A stretch of 64,000 nt of DNA. Source: JBOGXB01 sp050694215 (GTDB lineage Bacteria > Actinomycetota > CADDZG01 > WHSQ01). The stretch covers positions 4,373 through 68,372 of the forward strand of contig JBOGXB010000002.1 in NCBI GenBank assembly GCA_050694215.1, read 5' to 3'. A program made the position numbers and the translations under genes. Under the pieces are notes generated by a model. That model ran no database searches and was not told where the DNA came from. It saw only the letters and a program-made list of their open reading frames with translations. How positions within the stretch are numbered: the first letter of the stretch is position 1; each line of letters starts with the position of its first letter. Positions 46,947-55,300 of this stretch are shown here, piece by piece.

Positions 46947-47249
46947 GTGTTTATCGGCGTCGGCCGCTACGAGCTCTTCATCCCCGAGAGCGCGTCCTTG
47001 AAGGACAAGCGTCGGGTCGTGCGTTCGGCGACGGCTACGGTTCGAGCGAAGTTCAACGTCGCCATCGCGGAGGTCGATCATCACGACCTGTGGCAACGGG
47101 CTGCCCTCGGAGTGAGCTGTGTGGCCGAGTCGATGGGTCGCTGTCACCAGGTATTGCAGGAGGTCGAGAAGCTGATCGGAAGAACGATCATCGGGGGAGC
47201 CGAGATCGTGGATCGGTCGATCGACGTGGTGGGGCTCGACGATCTTTGA
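46947..47249 (+). CDS. ylxP: DUF503 (YlxP) family protein
   Basis: A 100-residue protein with the family motifs ELFIPESASLKDKRRVVRS and KFNVAIAEVDHHDLWQRA. Conserved between infB and rbfA in actinobacteria and firmicutes; linked to ribosome assembly in Bacillus, but the molecular role is not settled. GTG 46947 is chosen because the conserved N-terminus begins there; the long upstream open frame is a shadow of infB. Confidence 0.9.
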   Translation: MFIGVGRYELFIPESASLKDKRRVVRSATATVRAKFNVAIAEVDHHDLWQRAALGVSCVAESMGRCHQVLQEVEKLIGRTIIGGAEIVDRSIDVVGLDDL

Positions 47250-47265
47250 TTCCAACAGGAGAGCG

Positions 47266-47616
47266 ATGACTCAAAGGACCGAGAAGGTTCAGAAGCTCGC
47301 GCAGGAGGTGCTCGGCGAGAGCATCCAAGCGCTCAAGGATCCGCGCATCGGTTTCGTCACCGTCACCGGAGTCAGGATCAGTCCCGACCTCCGCCACGCG
47401 CGCGTCTTCGTGAGCGTGCTGGGCTCGGAGGACGAGCAGCGCGCGACGATGGCCGGGCTGAACAGCGCGAAGTCCCACCTTCGATCCGATCTCGGCCGTC
47501 AGATGAGGATGAAGTACCTTCCGGAGCTCATCTTCGAGCTCGATCACTCACCCGAGGAGGCTCAGCGGATGGAGGAGCTGTTCAGGAGGATCCACCGGGA
47601 GACGGAGACCCCGTGA
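47266..47616 (+). CDS. rbfA: Ribosome-binding factor A
   Basis: A 116-residue KH-fold RbfA. VQKLAQEVLGESIQALKDPRIGFVTVTGV, DLRHARVFVSVLG and the C-terminal PELIFELDHSPEEAQRMEEL are conserved. It assists maturation of the 16S rRNA 5' end and cold adaptation. CAGGAGAG precedes ATG 47266. Overlaps nrnA by 4 nt. Confidence 0.96.
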   Translation: MTQRTEKVQKLAQEVLGESIQALKDPRIGFVTVTGVRISPDLRHARVFVSVLGSEDEQRATMAGLNSAKSHLRSDLGRQMRMKYLPELIFELDHSPEEAQRMEELFRRIHRETETP

Positions 47617-48575
47617 GATACGACCTGGCCGATTGGGATGACGCGGTGGTCGCGCTGAGAGACGCCCGTGAGGTTGCCCTTGCCTGCCACGTCAACCCGG
47701 ATGGGGATGCTCTCGGGTCTCTGCTCGCCGCCTCCGAAGGGCTGCGAAAGATGGGGAAGCCGACCTATCCATCGTGGGGGACGAGTCCGGTCAAGGCGCC
47801 GTTCGCGTACTCGTTCCTGCCCGGGGTTGACACGCTGATGGAGGCGGAGGACGTACCAGAGACCGACGTCTTCCTCGCGCTCGATTGCGGATCGTCCGAC
47901 CGGCTGGAGTCGCTAGAGAGCCTTGCCCACAAGGCGACCTGCCTCGTCAACGTCGATCACCACCCCGGCAACGAGGAGTTCGGCACGTTGAACCTGGTTG
48001 TGCCCACCGCGTCGTCGACCGCGGAGATCGTGACGTACCTCCTCGACGACCTGGGCGTCGATATCGATCTCCGCATCGCAACGAATCTCTACACCGGGAT
48101 CGTTACCGATACGGGGAGGTTCCAGTACTCGAACTCGTCGCCCGACACACTCCGGCTGGCGGCGGGCCTCCTCGAGAAGGGCGTCTCCGCTCCGGCGATT
48201 GCGAGCGAGGTATTCGATTCGTCTCCATTCGGCTACCTGAAGCTGCTGGGTCGCGTGCTCGAGCGCGCGACGCTGCACGAGGGCGATCGATTCGTCTACT
48301 CCTGGATCACCCAGAAGGACCTCGTGGAGACGGGCGTCGCACTGGACGAGACGGAGAAGCTGATCGACTTGGTGCGGGCGACGCGCGCCGCCGACGTGAC
48401 CGCGATGTTCAAGGAGCAGGACGACGGTTCGTGGCGCGTGAGCCTCCGATCGAAGGGTCCGAACGTCGGAGCGCTGGCTCGGTCGCGGGGGGGCGGAGGG
48501 CATGATCTGGCCGCGGGGTTCTCCAGCGAGGACATCGATCGGACGGTCGCGGATCTGATCGCCGAGCTCAAGTAG
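47613..48575 (+). CDS. nrnA: DHH-family nanoRNase / pAp phosphatase NrnA
   Basis: A 320-residue DHH/DHHA1 protein. Metal motifs in order: HVNPDGDALGS, the Asp in LALDCGSSD and the DHH in NVDHHPGNEEFG. The substrate loop GGGGHDLAAGF is in the C-terminal DHHA1 domain. It degrades very short RNAs and 3'-phosphoadenosine 5'-phosphate, and in actinobacteria also cyclic dinucleotide products. Start GTG 47613 overlaps the rbfA stop. Confidence 0.93.
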   Translation: MRYDLADWDDAVVALRDAREVALACHVNPDGDALGSLLAASEGLRKMGKPTYPSWGTSPVKAPFAYSFLPGVDTLMEAEDVPETDVFLALDCGSSDRLESLESLAHKATCLVNVDHHPGNEEFGTLNLVVPTASSTAEIVTYLLDDLGVDIDLRIATNLYTGIVTDTGRFQYSNSSPDTLRLAAGLLEKGVSAPAIASEVFDSSPFGYLKLLGRVLERATLHEGDRFVYSWITQKDLVETGVALDETEKLIDLVRATRAADVTAMFKEQDDGSWRVSLRSKGPNVGALARSRGGGGHDLAAGFSSEDIDRTVADLIAELK

Positions 48576-48578
48576 ACG

Positions 48579-49433
48579 GTGCAGTTGGACGGCGTCCTGG
48601 TCATCGACAAGCCCGCGGGGAAGACGTCGCACGACGTTGTCGACCGCGTTCGGGACGTGTTCAAGACGCGCAAGGTGGGCCACGGGGGGACGCTCGACCC
48701 GGACGCGACCGGCGTGCTCTTGGTAGGGATCGGGCGAGCGACTCGGCTGCTCGCCTACGCGCAGGCAGGCCCAAAGCGCTACCGGGCGACGGCGCGTTTC
48801 GGAGTGACGACGTCTACCCAGGATTCGTCCGGCGACGTGCTGAAGGAGCGACCGGTTCGGCTGTCGCGCGAGGTCATCGAGCACGCTCTCGCATCTTTCC
48901 GGGGAGAGATCGATCAGATCCCGCCGATGGTGTCGGCGGTGCGGATGGGAGGCGAACGCTTGTACGAGAAGGCCCGACGGGGCGAGGAGGTAGAACGCCG
49001 GCCCCGTCGCGTGACGATCCACTCGCTGGACCTCGTCGACTTCGACGGGGTCGACCGGGCTACGTTCGACGTGGCGTGCTCGAGCGGCACTTACGTGCGC
49101 ACCCTGATCGCAGATCTCGGCGAGACGCTTGGCTGTGGCGCCCATCTCGAAGATCTCCGGCGAACGCAGGCGGGAGGCTTCACCGACGAGGATGCGATTC
49201 CGCTCGACGAGCTGAGGGTCGAAGCCTTGCGGCCGCTGGTGGATGCCGTGGGAGACCTGCCGCGCGTGGAGGTCGACGCGAAGGACGCCGAGCGCGTCGC
49301 GCACGGACAGTCTCTCGATGTGGCGAACGGTCCGAAGGAGGGACGCTTCGTCGCCGTCGTGAGGGATGGCAACCTCCTCGCCGTGTACGTGCGAGAAGGT
49401 CGACGGTGGGTGGCCGACCGGGTACTGGCATGA
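48579..49433 (+). CDS. truB: tRNA pseudouridine-55 synthase
   Basis: A 284-residue TruB. The catalytic Asp40 is in the GHGGTLDPDATGVL motif; KRYRATARFGVTTSTQD, QIPPMVSAVR and CSSGTYVRTLIADLG are conserved. The C-terminal 55 residues form the actinobacterial extension resembling a PUA-like fold. It makes pseudouridine in the T loop of tRNAs. Start GTG 48579, 3 nt after nrnA. Confidence 0.96.
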   Translation: MQLDGVLVIDKPAGKTSHDVVDRVRDVFKTRKVGHGGTLDPDATGVLLVGIGRATRLLAYAQAGPKRYRATARFGVTTSTQDSSGDVLKERPVRLSREVIEHALASFRGEIDQIPPMVSAVRMGGERLYEKARRGEEVERRPRRVTIHSLDLVDFDGVDRATFDVACSSGTYVRTLIADLGETLGCGAHLEDLRRTQAGGFTDEDAIPLDELRVEALRPLVDAVGDLPRVEVDAKDAERVAHGQSLDVANGPKEGRFVAVVRDGNLLAVYVREGRRWVADRVLA

Positions 49434-50371
49434 GGACCGTCGTCGGCCTCGAGCGCCTGAGCCCGGCCGAGGATGGTCTCGCGGTCGCGATCGGCACGTT
49501 CGACGGCGTCCACGTCGGCCATCGCGCGTTGATCTCGAAGGCACGCGAGGGGGCCGCCGAGCTCGGGTGCGCATCGGGGGTCATCACTTGGGACCGACAC
49601 CCCGCGGTGACGCTCCGGCCCGATCGCATCCCGCCGCTGCTGTCGAGCGAGGAGCGCAAGACCGAGTTGCTCGAGCAACAAGAGATCGATGAGCTCGTCG
49701 TCCTGCCGTTCGACGAGTCCTTCACCCACATATCGGCCGAGGACTTCGTAACCCGGGTTCTGTACAAGGGTCTCGGCGTGAAGCTCGTGGTGGTGGGCGA
49801 CGGCTGGCGCTTCGGGCACAAGGCGGCGGGCACCGTTGCGCTCCTGAGAGAGATGGGCACCGACCTGAACTTCTCCGTCGAGGAGGTCCCGCTACGAGAG
49901 GTCCTGGGCGAACCCGTCTCGAGCAGGCGGACCCGGGCCGCGGTCCAGGCCGGGGACATTGCGCTGGCGCGGACGCTGCTCGGCAGGGCCTTCGACCTCG
50001 ATGCCGTCGTGCGTCGGGGCGACGACCGGGGACGGTCTCTCGGTTTCCCCACGGCGAACATGGACGCCGACCCGCGCCTGGCGCGGCCCCCGCGCGGCAT
50101 CTACGCGGGCAGGGCACGCGCGCTCGATCTCTGGTACACGGCCGCGATCAGCGTGGGCGTGAACCCCACGTTCGGGGGTGATCCCGAGACCAGCCCGATC
50201 CACGTCGAGGCCTATCTCCTCGACTTCGACTCCGACCTCTACGGCGTGACCCTACGGGTCGAGTTCTGGCAGCGGCTGCGCGACGAGCTCGCGTTCGATC
50301 GGGTGGACGACCTCGTCGCGCAGATGGAACGCGACGTCGAGCAGACCCGTTCGCTCGTGGAGGAGACCTGA
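49430..50371 (+). CDS. ribF: Bifunctional riboflavin kinase / FAD synthetase
   Basis: A 313-residue RibF. The N-terminal FMN adenylyltransferase has AIGTFDGVHVGHRALI and VGDGWRFGHKAAG plus the SSRRTRAAVQ motif. The C-terminal flavokinase has GRSLGFPTANM and VGVNPTFGG. It makes FMN and FAD, which the flavin enzymes of the adjacent hpa operon need. ATG 49430 overlaps the truB stop. Confidence 0.96.
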   Translation: MRTVVGLERLSPAEDGLAVAIGTFDGVHVGHRALISKAREGAAELGCASGVITWDRHPAVTLRPDRIPPLLSSEERKTELLEQQEIDELVVLPFDESFTHISAEDFVTRVLYKGLGVKLVVVGDGWRFGHKAAGTVALLREMGTDLNFSVEEVPLREVLGEPVSSRRTRAAVQAGDIALARTLLGRAFDLDAVVRRGDDRGRSLGFPTANMDADPRLARPPRGIYAGRARALDLWYTAAISVGVNPTFGGDPETSPIHVEAYLLDFDSDLYGVTLRVEFWQRLRDELAFDRVDDLVAQMERDVEQTRSLVEET

Positions 50372-50400
50372 GAGTGGCCGTCAACCGTGGCCGCGTCGGA

Positions 50401-50412
50401 TAGCGTCGGTGT
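50401..50412 (+). promoter_or_regulatory. -10 box of the hpa-type catabolic operon, leaderless
   Basis: TAGCGT (50401-50406) followed by 6 nt and the ATG of the acyl-CoA dehydrogenase gene at 50413. The 41-nt gap after ribF contains no Shine-Dalgarno and no obvious operator. Confidence 0.38.
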
Positions 50413-51585
50413 ATGGGGCCACCCCGAACCGACCCGGTCGACCTCCTGCAGATCGAGGCGTTGCTAACCGACGACGAGCGGATGATGCGCGACACGGTCC
50501 GGCGCTTCGTGGGCGACAGGGTGCTCCCCGACATCGCCAAGTGGTTCGAGGCGGGCGAGTTCCCGCGCGAGATCGTGACCGAGCTGGGGGCGCTCGGGCT
50601 CCTGGGGATGCAGCTGACCGGGTACGGCTGCGCGGGAGCGAACCCGGTGAGCTACGGGCTGGCGTGCATGGAGCTCGAGGCCGGCGACAGCGGCATGCGG
50701 AGCGCCGCGTCCGTGCAGGGGTCCCTGGCGATGTACCCGATCTATCGGTTCGGGTCCGAGGAGCAGAAGCAGCAGTGGCTGCCGCCGATGGCCGCCGGCG
50801 AGCTGATCGGTTGCTTCGCTCTGACCGAGCCCGACTACGGGAGCGATCCCTCGGGGATGCGCACGGCCGCCAAGCGCGACGGGGACGACTGGGTGCTCAA
50901 CGGCACGAAGATGTGGATCACGAACGGGGGCATCGCGGACGTCGCGGTGGTCTGGGCCCGTACCGACGAAGGCATCCGCGGCTTCCTCGTCCCCAAGGAG
51001 ACGCGCGGGTTCTCGAGCCGCGACATCCACGCCAAGCTGTCTCTGCGAGCGTCCGTGACCTCCGAGCTGGTTTTCGACGACTGCCGGTTGCCCGACGACG
51101 CCGTGCTACCCGAGGTGGTGGGCATGAAGGGCCCGCTCTCGGTCCTGACCGAGGCGCGTTTCGGGATCATCTGGGGCGTGATGGGTGCGGCCCGGTCCTG
51201 CTACGAGGCCGCGCTTGAGTATTCGAAGACGCGTTCGCAGTTCGGCCGCCCGATCGGCGGCTTTCAGCTTACGCAGCAAAAGCTCGTGAACATGCTGCTC
51301 GAGCTCAACAAGGGCGTGCTGCTGGCACTGCACCTGGGCCGCATGAAAGAGCGAGGAGAGCTCACTCCCCAGCAGGTGAGCTTCGGGAAGCTGAACAACG
51401 TCCGGGAGGCCATAAAGATCACGCGTGAGGCACGGACGATCCTCGGAGCCAACGGCATCACCCTCGAGTACCCGGTTGTGCGTCACATGAACAACCTCGA
51501 GTCCGTTCTCACCTACGAAGGGACCAGCGAGATCCATACCTTGATCCTGGGTGAGGCGGTCACGGGACTGTCTGCCTTCACCTGA
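50413..51585 (+). CDS. gcdH: Glutaryl-CoA dehydrogenase-like acyl-CoA dehydrogenase
   Basis: A 390-residue flavoprotein with the acyl-CoA dehydrogenase fold. Family features: SVQGSLAMYPIYRFGSEEQK, CFALTEPDYGSDPSGM, WITNGGIADV, KLSLRASVTSELVFDD, and catalytic Glu369 in LTYEGTSEIH, equivalent to the active-site Glu of human GCDH. The pattern is closest to the glutaryl-CoA group, which oxidises and decarboxylates glutaryl-CoA to crotonyl-CoA. Its role at the head of a homoprotocatechuate operon is not obvious. Its stop overlaps the next start as TGATG. Confidence 0.8.
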   Translation: MGPPRTDPVDLLQIEALLTDDERMMRDTVRRFVGDRVLPDIAKWFEAGEFPREIVTELGALGLLGMQLTGYGCAGANPVSYGLACMELEAGDSGMRSAASVQGSLAMYPIYRFGSEEQKQQWLPPMAAGELIGCFALTEPDYGSDPSGMRTAAKRDGDDWVLNGTKMWITNGGIADVAVVWARTDEGIRGFLVPKETRGFSSRDIHAKLSLRASVTSELVFDDCRLPDDAVLPEVVGMKGPLSVLTEARFGIIWGVMGAARSCYEAALEYSKTRSQFGRPIGGFQLTQQKLVNMLLELNKGVLLALHLGRMKERGELTPQQVSFGKLNNVREAIKITREARTILGANGITLEYPVVRHMNNLESVLTYEGTSEIHTLILGEAVTGLSAFT

Positions 51586-52097
51586 TGGAAGAGGCCGACT
51601 TCCGCGCCTGCCTCGGGAAGTTCGCCACCGGTGTCACGATCGTGGGCTACGGGGCAGACGGAGGCGCCCGCGGGATCACGGTGAACGCGTTCAACTCCGT
51701 GTCCCTCAACCCTCCCCTCGTGCTGATCTCGATCGCTAAAGCGGCGCGCAGCCACGGTCTGCTCGAGGGCTCTCCCTTCTCGGTCAACGTCCTGACCGTC
51801 GACCAGGAGGACCTTGCGCTCCATTTCGCCGGAGATCCGCGCGAGGTCGAGGTCCCGTGGGTGGACGGAACGGTGGCACCCCGGCTCGACGGCGTTCTCG
51901 CGTGGATGGAGTGCGAACCGTATGCGGGCTACGACGCGGGCGACCACACGCTCTACCTCGGACGGGTAGTCGACGTGGGTGACTCCGAGGGCGATGCGCT
52001 CGGCTTCTTCTCGAGCCGCTTCGTCAACATCTCCCGCCCGATACCGTCGCAACCGCCACTCCCGTACGATCCATTCGAGCTTCCCTACGATGCCTGA
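51585..52097 (+). CDS. hpaC: Flavin reductase (HpaC-like component of 4-HPA 3-monooxygenase)
   Basis: A 170-residue short-chain flavin reductase. CLGKFATGVTIV, GITVNAFNSVSLNPPLVLISI and SPFSVNVLT are the FMN-binding family motifs; the HYLGRV-like region (HTLYLGRVVD) and C-terminal region are intact. It supplies reduced flavin to HpaB, encoded 3 kb downstream in the same operon, which is the basis for the specific call. ATG overlaps the preceding stop by one base. Confidence 0.82.
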   Translation: MEEADFRACLGKFATGVTIVGYGADGGARGITVNAFNSVSLNPPLVLISIAKAARSHGLLEGSPFSVNVLTVDQEDLALHFAGDPREVEVPWVDGTVAPRLDGVLAWMECEPYAGYDAGDHTLYLGRVVDVGDSEGDALGFFSSRFVNISRPIPSQPPLPYDPFELPYDA

Positions 52098-52112
52098 GAG
52101 AGACGGTCGACG

Positions 52113-53033
52113 ATGACTGAGCGCAGGGACCCGGCCACGATCAGGGGCTCGATCGTCCCAGTCGTGACCCCGTTCACGTCCGCCGGAGCGCTCGACGATC
52201 CGACGTTCGTTGAGCTCCTCGAGTGGCAGATCGAATCGGGCAGTCACGGCATCTCGGTCACGGGCACGACGGGGGAGCCGAGCTCACTCTCGCTTGAGGA
52301 GCGCGAGCACGTCATGGAGGTGGCGGCGCGCACGGTCGGGGGCCGGGTCCCATTCGTGCCGGGGACGGGGACGAACAATCTCGCCGAGACCATCCGCCTA
52401 ACGCGCGCGGCCGAGGCCCTCGGCGCGGATGCTGCACTCGTAATCGTCCCCTACTACAGCCGGCCCTCCCAGGAGGGGCTCTACCGCTACTTCCGGGCGC
52501 TCGAGGGCGAGGTCGGACTGCCGATCGTCATCTACAACATCCCCGGCCGCACCGCGGTGAACATGGCCCCTTCCACGATGGCCCGGTTGCGCCGGGATGC
52601 CCGCAACATCGTCGGCGTGAAGGAAGCGAACAAGGACTTCGAGCACGTGAGCAGGGTGCTGCACGAGTGCGGGCGCGATTTCCTCGTCTACTCCGGCATC
52701 GAGTTGCTGTGCTACCCGATGCTCGCGATCGGTGGTGCCGGCCACGTGAGCGCGACGGCGAACGTCTTCCCCACCGAGGTGGCGGATCTCTACAACCACG
52801 TCGCCGCCGGGAGGTGGAAGCAGGCCATGGACATGCATTTCCACCTGCTTGAAATCAACGATGCGCTCTTTGTCGAGACCAACCCCGGCCCCCTCAAGTG
52901 GGTGATGGGCAAGCTCGGCCGGATCAACCCCTACCTGCGCCCCCCGCTATGCGAACCGTCGGCCGACAACCAGAAGGGTCTCCAGGAGGTCATGGACGAC
53001 TACGGCCTGACGACCGCAGAGGTGCGCGCGTGA
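52113..53033 (+). CDS. DapA-family class I aldolase in the hpa operon
   Basis: A 306-residue member of the dihydrodipicolinate synthase / N-acetylneuraminate lyase family. GTTGEPSSLS binds the pyruvate carboxylate, PYYSRPSQEG supplies the catalytic Tyr, YNIPGRTAVNM follows, and the Schiff-base Lys is in VGVKEANKD. All catalytic residues are intact. A separate dapA begins at 63909 beside dapB, so this copy is probably catabolic. The homoprotocatechuate route ends with a pyruvate-releasing aldolase (HpaI in E. coli), which is not seen here; a DapA-type enzyme could replace it. That assignment is inference. Confidence 0.78.
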   Translation: MTERRDPATIRGSIVPVVTPFTSAGALDDPTFVELLEWQIESGSHGISVTGTTGEPSSLSLEEREHVMEVAARTVGGRVPFVPGTGTNNLAETIRLTRAAEALGADAALVIVPYYSRPSQEGLYRYFRALEGEVGLPIVIYNIPGRTAVNMAPSTMARLRRDARNIVGVKEANKDFEHVSRVLHECGRDFLVYSGIELLCYPMLAIGGAGHVSATANVFPTEVADLYNHVAAGRWKQAMDMHFHLLEINDALFVETNPGPLKWVMGKLGRINPYLRPPLCEPSADNQKGLQEVMDDYGLTTAEVRA

Positions 53034-53803
53034 GGACGGCGCGTTTCGTTGCGGAGGGTCGCATCCACGAAGGCACGGCGCCGGAGGAAGGGACCGTCCT
53101 GGATGCGGCGGGGCGCGCGTATTCGGAGCACGAGGTCGCGTTCCTACCTCCCGTGCAGCCGCGCACCGTCATCGCGATCGCGCTCAACTACTCGGAGCAC
53201 GCGGCGGAGTTCGAGATGGAGGCCCCGGAGGAGCCCGCGCTGTTCTTCAAACCACCCAACACGTGGATCGGCCACGGAGCACCGGTCGTATATCCGTCGG
53301 GGGCCGAGTACATGCATTACGAGGTGGAGCTGGCCGCCGTCATCGGCCGCAGCTGCCGGCGCGTGAAGGCGTCGGAGGCCGGCGACCTGATCAAGGGCTA
53401 CACCATCGCGAACGACCTCGTGGTGCGCGACTTCGTCGGCAACTTCTACCGGCCGCCGGTGAAGGCCAAGGGGTGGGACACGTTCTGCCCTCTCGGCCCA
53501 TATCTCGTTACGGCCGACGAGATCCGAGACCCCTACGACCTCGAGCTGCGTGCTTTCGTCAACGGCGAGCTCCGCCAGAAGGGCACCACTTCGGGGATGC
53601 TCCGAAGGGTGCCCGAGTTGATCGAGCACATAAGCGAGTTCATGACGCTGGACTCCAACGACATCATCCTCACCGGCACGCCCAAGGGCATATCGCACGT
53701 CTATCCGGGCGACGTCATGAGACTTGAGGTCGACGGCCTCGGCGCGCTCGAGAACGAGGTCGTGGCCGAGTCCGGTACGACGAAGGGGGCGGGGAGGGGA
53801 TGA
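53030..53803 (+). CDS. hpaG: Fumarylacetoacetate hydrolase family isomerase/decarboxylase (HpaG-like)
   Basis: A 257-residue single FAH domain. IALNYSEHAAE, PALFFKPPNT, the metal ligands in HYEVELAAVIG and NDLVVRD, and LTGTPKGISHV are present. In E. coli HpaG two such domains are fused in one protein that decarboxylates and isomerises 5-oxopent-3-ene-tricarboxylate; here a single domain could act as a homodimer. Start GTG 53030 overlaps the previous stop (GTGA) and its own stop overlaps the next ATG. Confidence 0.82.
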   Translation: MRTARFVAEGRIHEGTAPEEGTVLDAAGRAYSEHEVAFLPPVQPRTVIAIALNYSEHAAEFEMEAPEEPALFFKPPNTWIGHGAPVVYPSGAEYMHYEVELAAVIGRSCRRVKASEAGDLIKGYTIANDLVVRDFVGNFYRPPVKAKGWDTFCPLGPYLVTADEIRDPYDLELRAFVNGELRQKGTTSGMLRRVPELIEHISEFMTLDSNDIILTGTPKGISHVYPGDVMRLEVDGLGALENEVVAESGTTKGAGRG

Positions 53804-55281
53804 CGAGCGTGAAGCCGGTGCACCACTACATCGACGGCGAGTTCCGTTCCGGCAAGGAGGGGCGATCCTTCAACACCCTGAACCCCGCAACCAACGAGCC
53901 GATCACCGACGTGGCCGAGGGCCTGGCCGAGGACATCGACGCCGCGGTCACCGCCGCGCGCCGGGCCTTCGATCAAGGCGAGTGGCCGCACCTCCCGGCC
54001 CGGGAGCGGGCGCGCTATCTGGAGCACATCGCGGACGGGATCGAGGCGCACGGCGACGAGATCTCAGCCCTGGAGGGTCTCGACGTAGGCCTTCCGGTCA
54101 CGCAGGCCCGGGGGCAGGCCCAGCGCGCGGCGGAGAACTTCCGATTCTTCGCGCGCGAGATACAGCAGGACCGCACGGAGTCGTACAGGGTGGGCGACGC
54201 GTTCCTCAACTACGTGATTCGCAAGCCCGTGGGTGTGGCGGGACTGATCACCCCGTGGAACACCCCGTTCATGCTGGAGACGTGGAAGGTGGCCCCGTGC
54301 CTCGCAACGGGCAACACGTGCGTCCTGAAGCCTGCCGAGTGGTCGCCGCTGTCCGCCGGGAAGCTCGCCGAGGTTATCGACGAGGCGGGGCTTCCTCCGG
54401 GCGTCTTCAACGTCGTCAACGGGTTCGGCGAGGTCGCGGGCGCCTCCCTCGTCGCGCACGAGGGGGTGCAGCTCATCTCCTTCACGGGCGAGACCGCCAC
54501 CGGGCAGGAGATCATGCGTAACGGGGCGGCCACGCTGAAGCGGTACTCGTTCGAGCTGGGAGGCAAGTCTCCCGTGGTCGTGTTCGCGGATTGCGACTTC
54601 GATCGCGCCGTCGATGCCTCGGTTTTCGGCGTCTTCTCGCTGAACGGCGAGCGCTGCACGGCCGGGTCGCGTCTGCTGGTGGAGCGGTCGATCTACGACT
54701 CCTTCGTGGAGGTCGTCGCCGAACGTGCCCGCAACGTGAAGGTCGGCGATCCGTCCGATCCTGAGACCGAGCTCGGCCCCCTGATCCATCCCGAGCACCA
54801 CGAGCGTGTGACGGGCTACATCGAGGCCGGCCGCAGGGAGGGGGCGCGCCTCGTCGCCGGAGGGGCACCTCCGCAGGGGCTCGCCGAGGGCAACTACCTG
54901 GCCGCGACCGTCTTCGCCGACGTGACTCCGCAGATGCGCGTCTTCCAAGAGGAGATCTTCGGCCCGGTCGTCGTCGTGACCCCGTTCGAAGACGAGGCCG
55001 ATGCCGTCAGTCTCGCCAACGCGGTCGACTACGGACTCGCGGGATATGTGTGGTGCACGGACCTACAGCGGGCACACCGCGTCGCGCAGGAGATCGATGC
55101 CGGGATGGTATGGATCAACTCGCAGAACGTGCGCGACCTGAGGACCCCTTTCGGCGGTGCGAAGCGCAGCGGCATCGGCCGCGAGGGAGGTCATTACAGC
55201 TTCGAGTTCTACTGCGAGCAGGAAACGATCCACGTCGCGCTCGGGGACCATCACATTCCTCGGTTCGGCGTAGGAGGCTAG
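53800..55281 (+). CDS. hpaE: 5-carboxymethyl-2-hydroxymuconate semialdehyde dehydrogenase
   Basis: A 493-residue NAD-dependent aldehyde dehydrogenase. TPWNTPFMLETWK and KPAEWSPLSA line the cofactor site; the general base is E252 in FELGGKSP and the nucleophile C286 in NGERCTAGSR. Similarity to the HpaE/XylG group and the operon context (ring-cleavage dioxygenase downstream) support oxidation of the ring-cleavage semialdehyde. Overlaps hpaG by 4 nt. Confidence 0.87.
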   Translation: MTSVKPVHHYIDGEFRSGKEGRSFNTLNPATNEPITDVAEGLAEDIDAAVTAARRAFDQGEWPHLPARERARYLEHIADGIEAHGDEISALEGLDVGLPVTQARGQAQRAAENFRFFAREIQQDRTESYRVGDAFLNYVIRKPVGVAGLITPWNTPFMLETWKVAPCLATGNTCVLKPAEWSPLSAGKLAEVIDEAGLPPGVFNVVNGFGEVAGASLVAHEGVQLISFTGETATGQEIMRNGAATLKRYSFELGGKSPVVVFADCDFDRAVDASVFGVFSLNGERCTAGSRLLVERSIYDSFVEVVAERARNVKVGDPSDPETELGPLIHPEHHERVTGYIEAGRREGARLVAGGAPPQGLAEGNYLAATVFADVTPQMRVFQEEIFGPVVVVTPFEDEADAVSLANAVDYGLAGYVWCTDLQRAHRVAQEIDAGMVWINSQNVRDLRTPFGGAKRSGIGREGGHYSFEFYCEQETIHVALGDHHIPRFGVGG

Positions 55282-55300
55282 CCCGACAAGGAGGTGGGAC

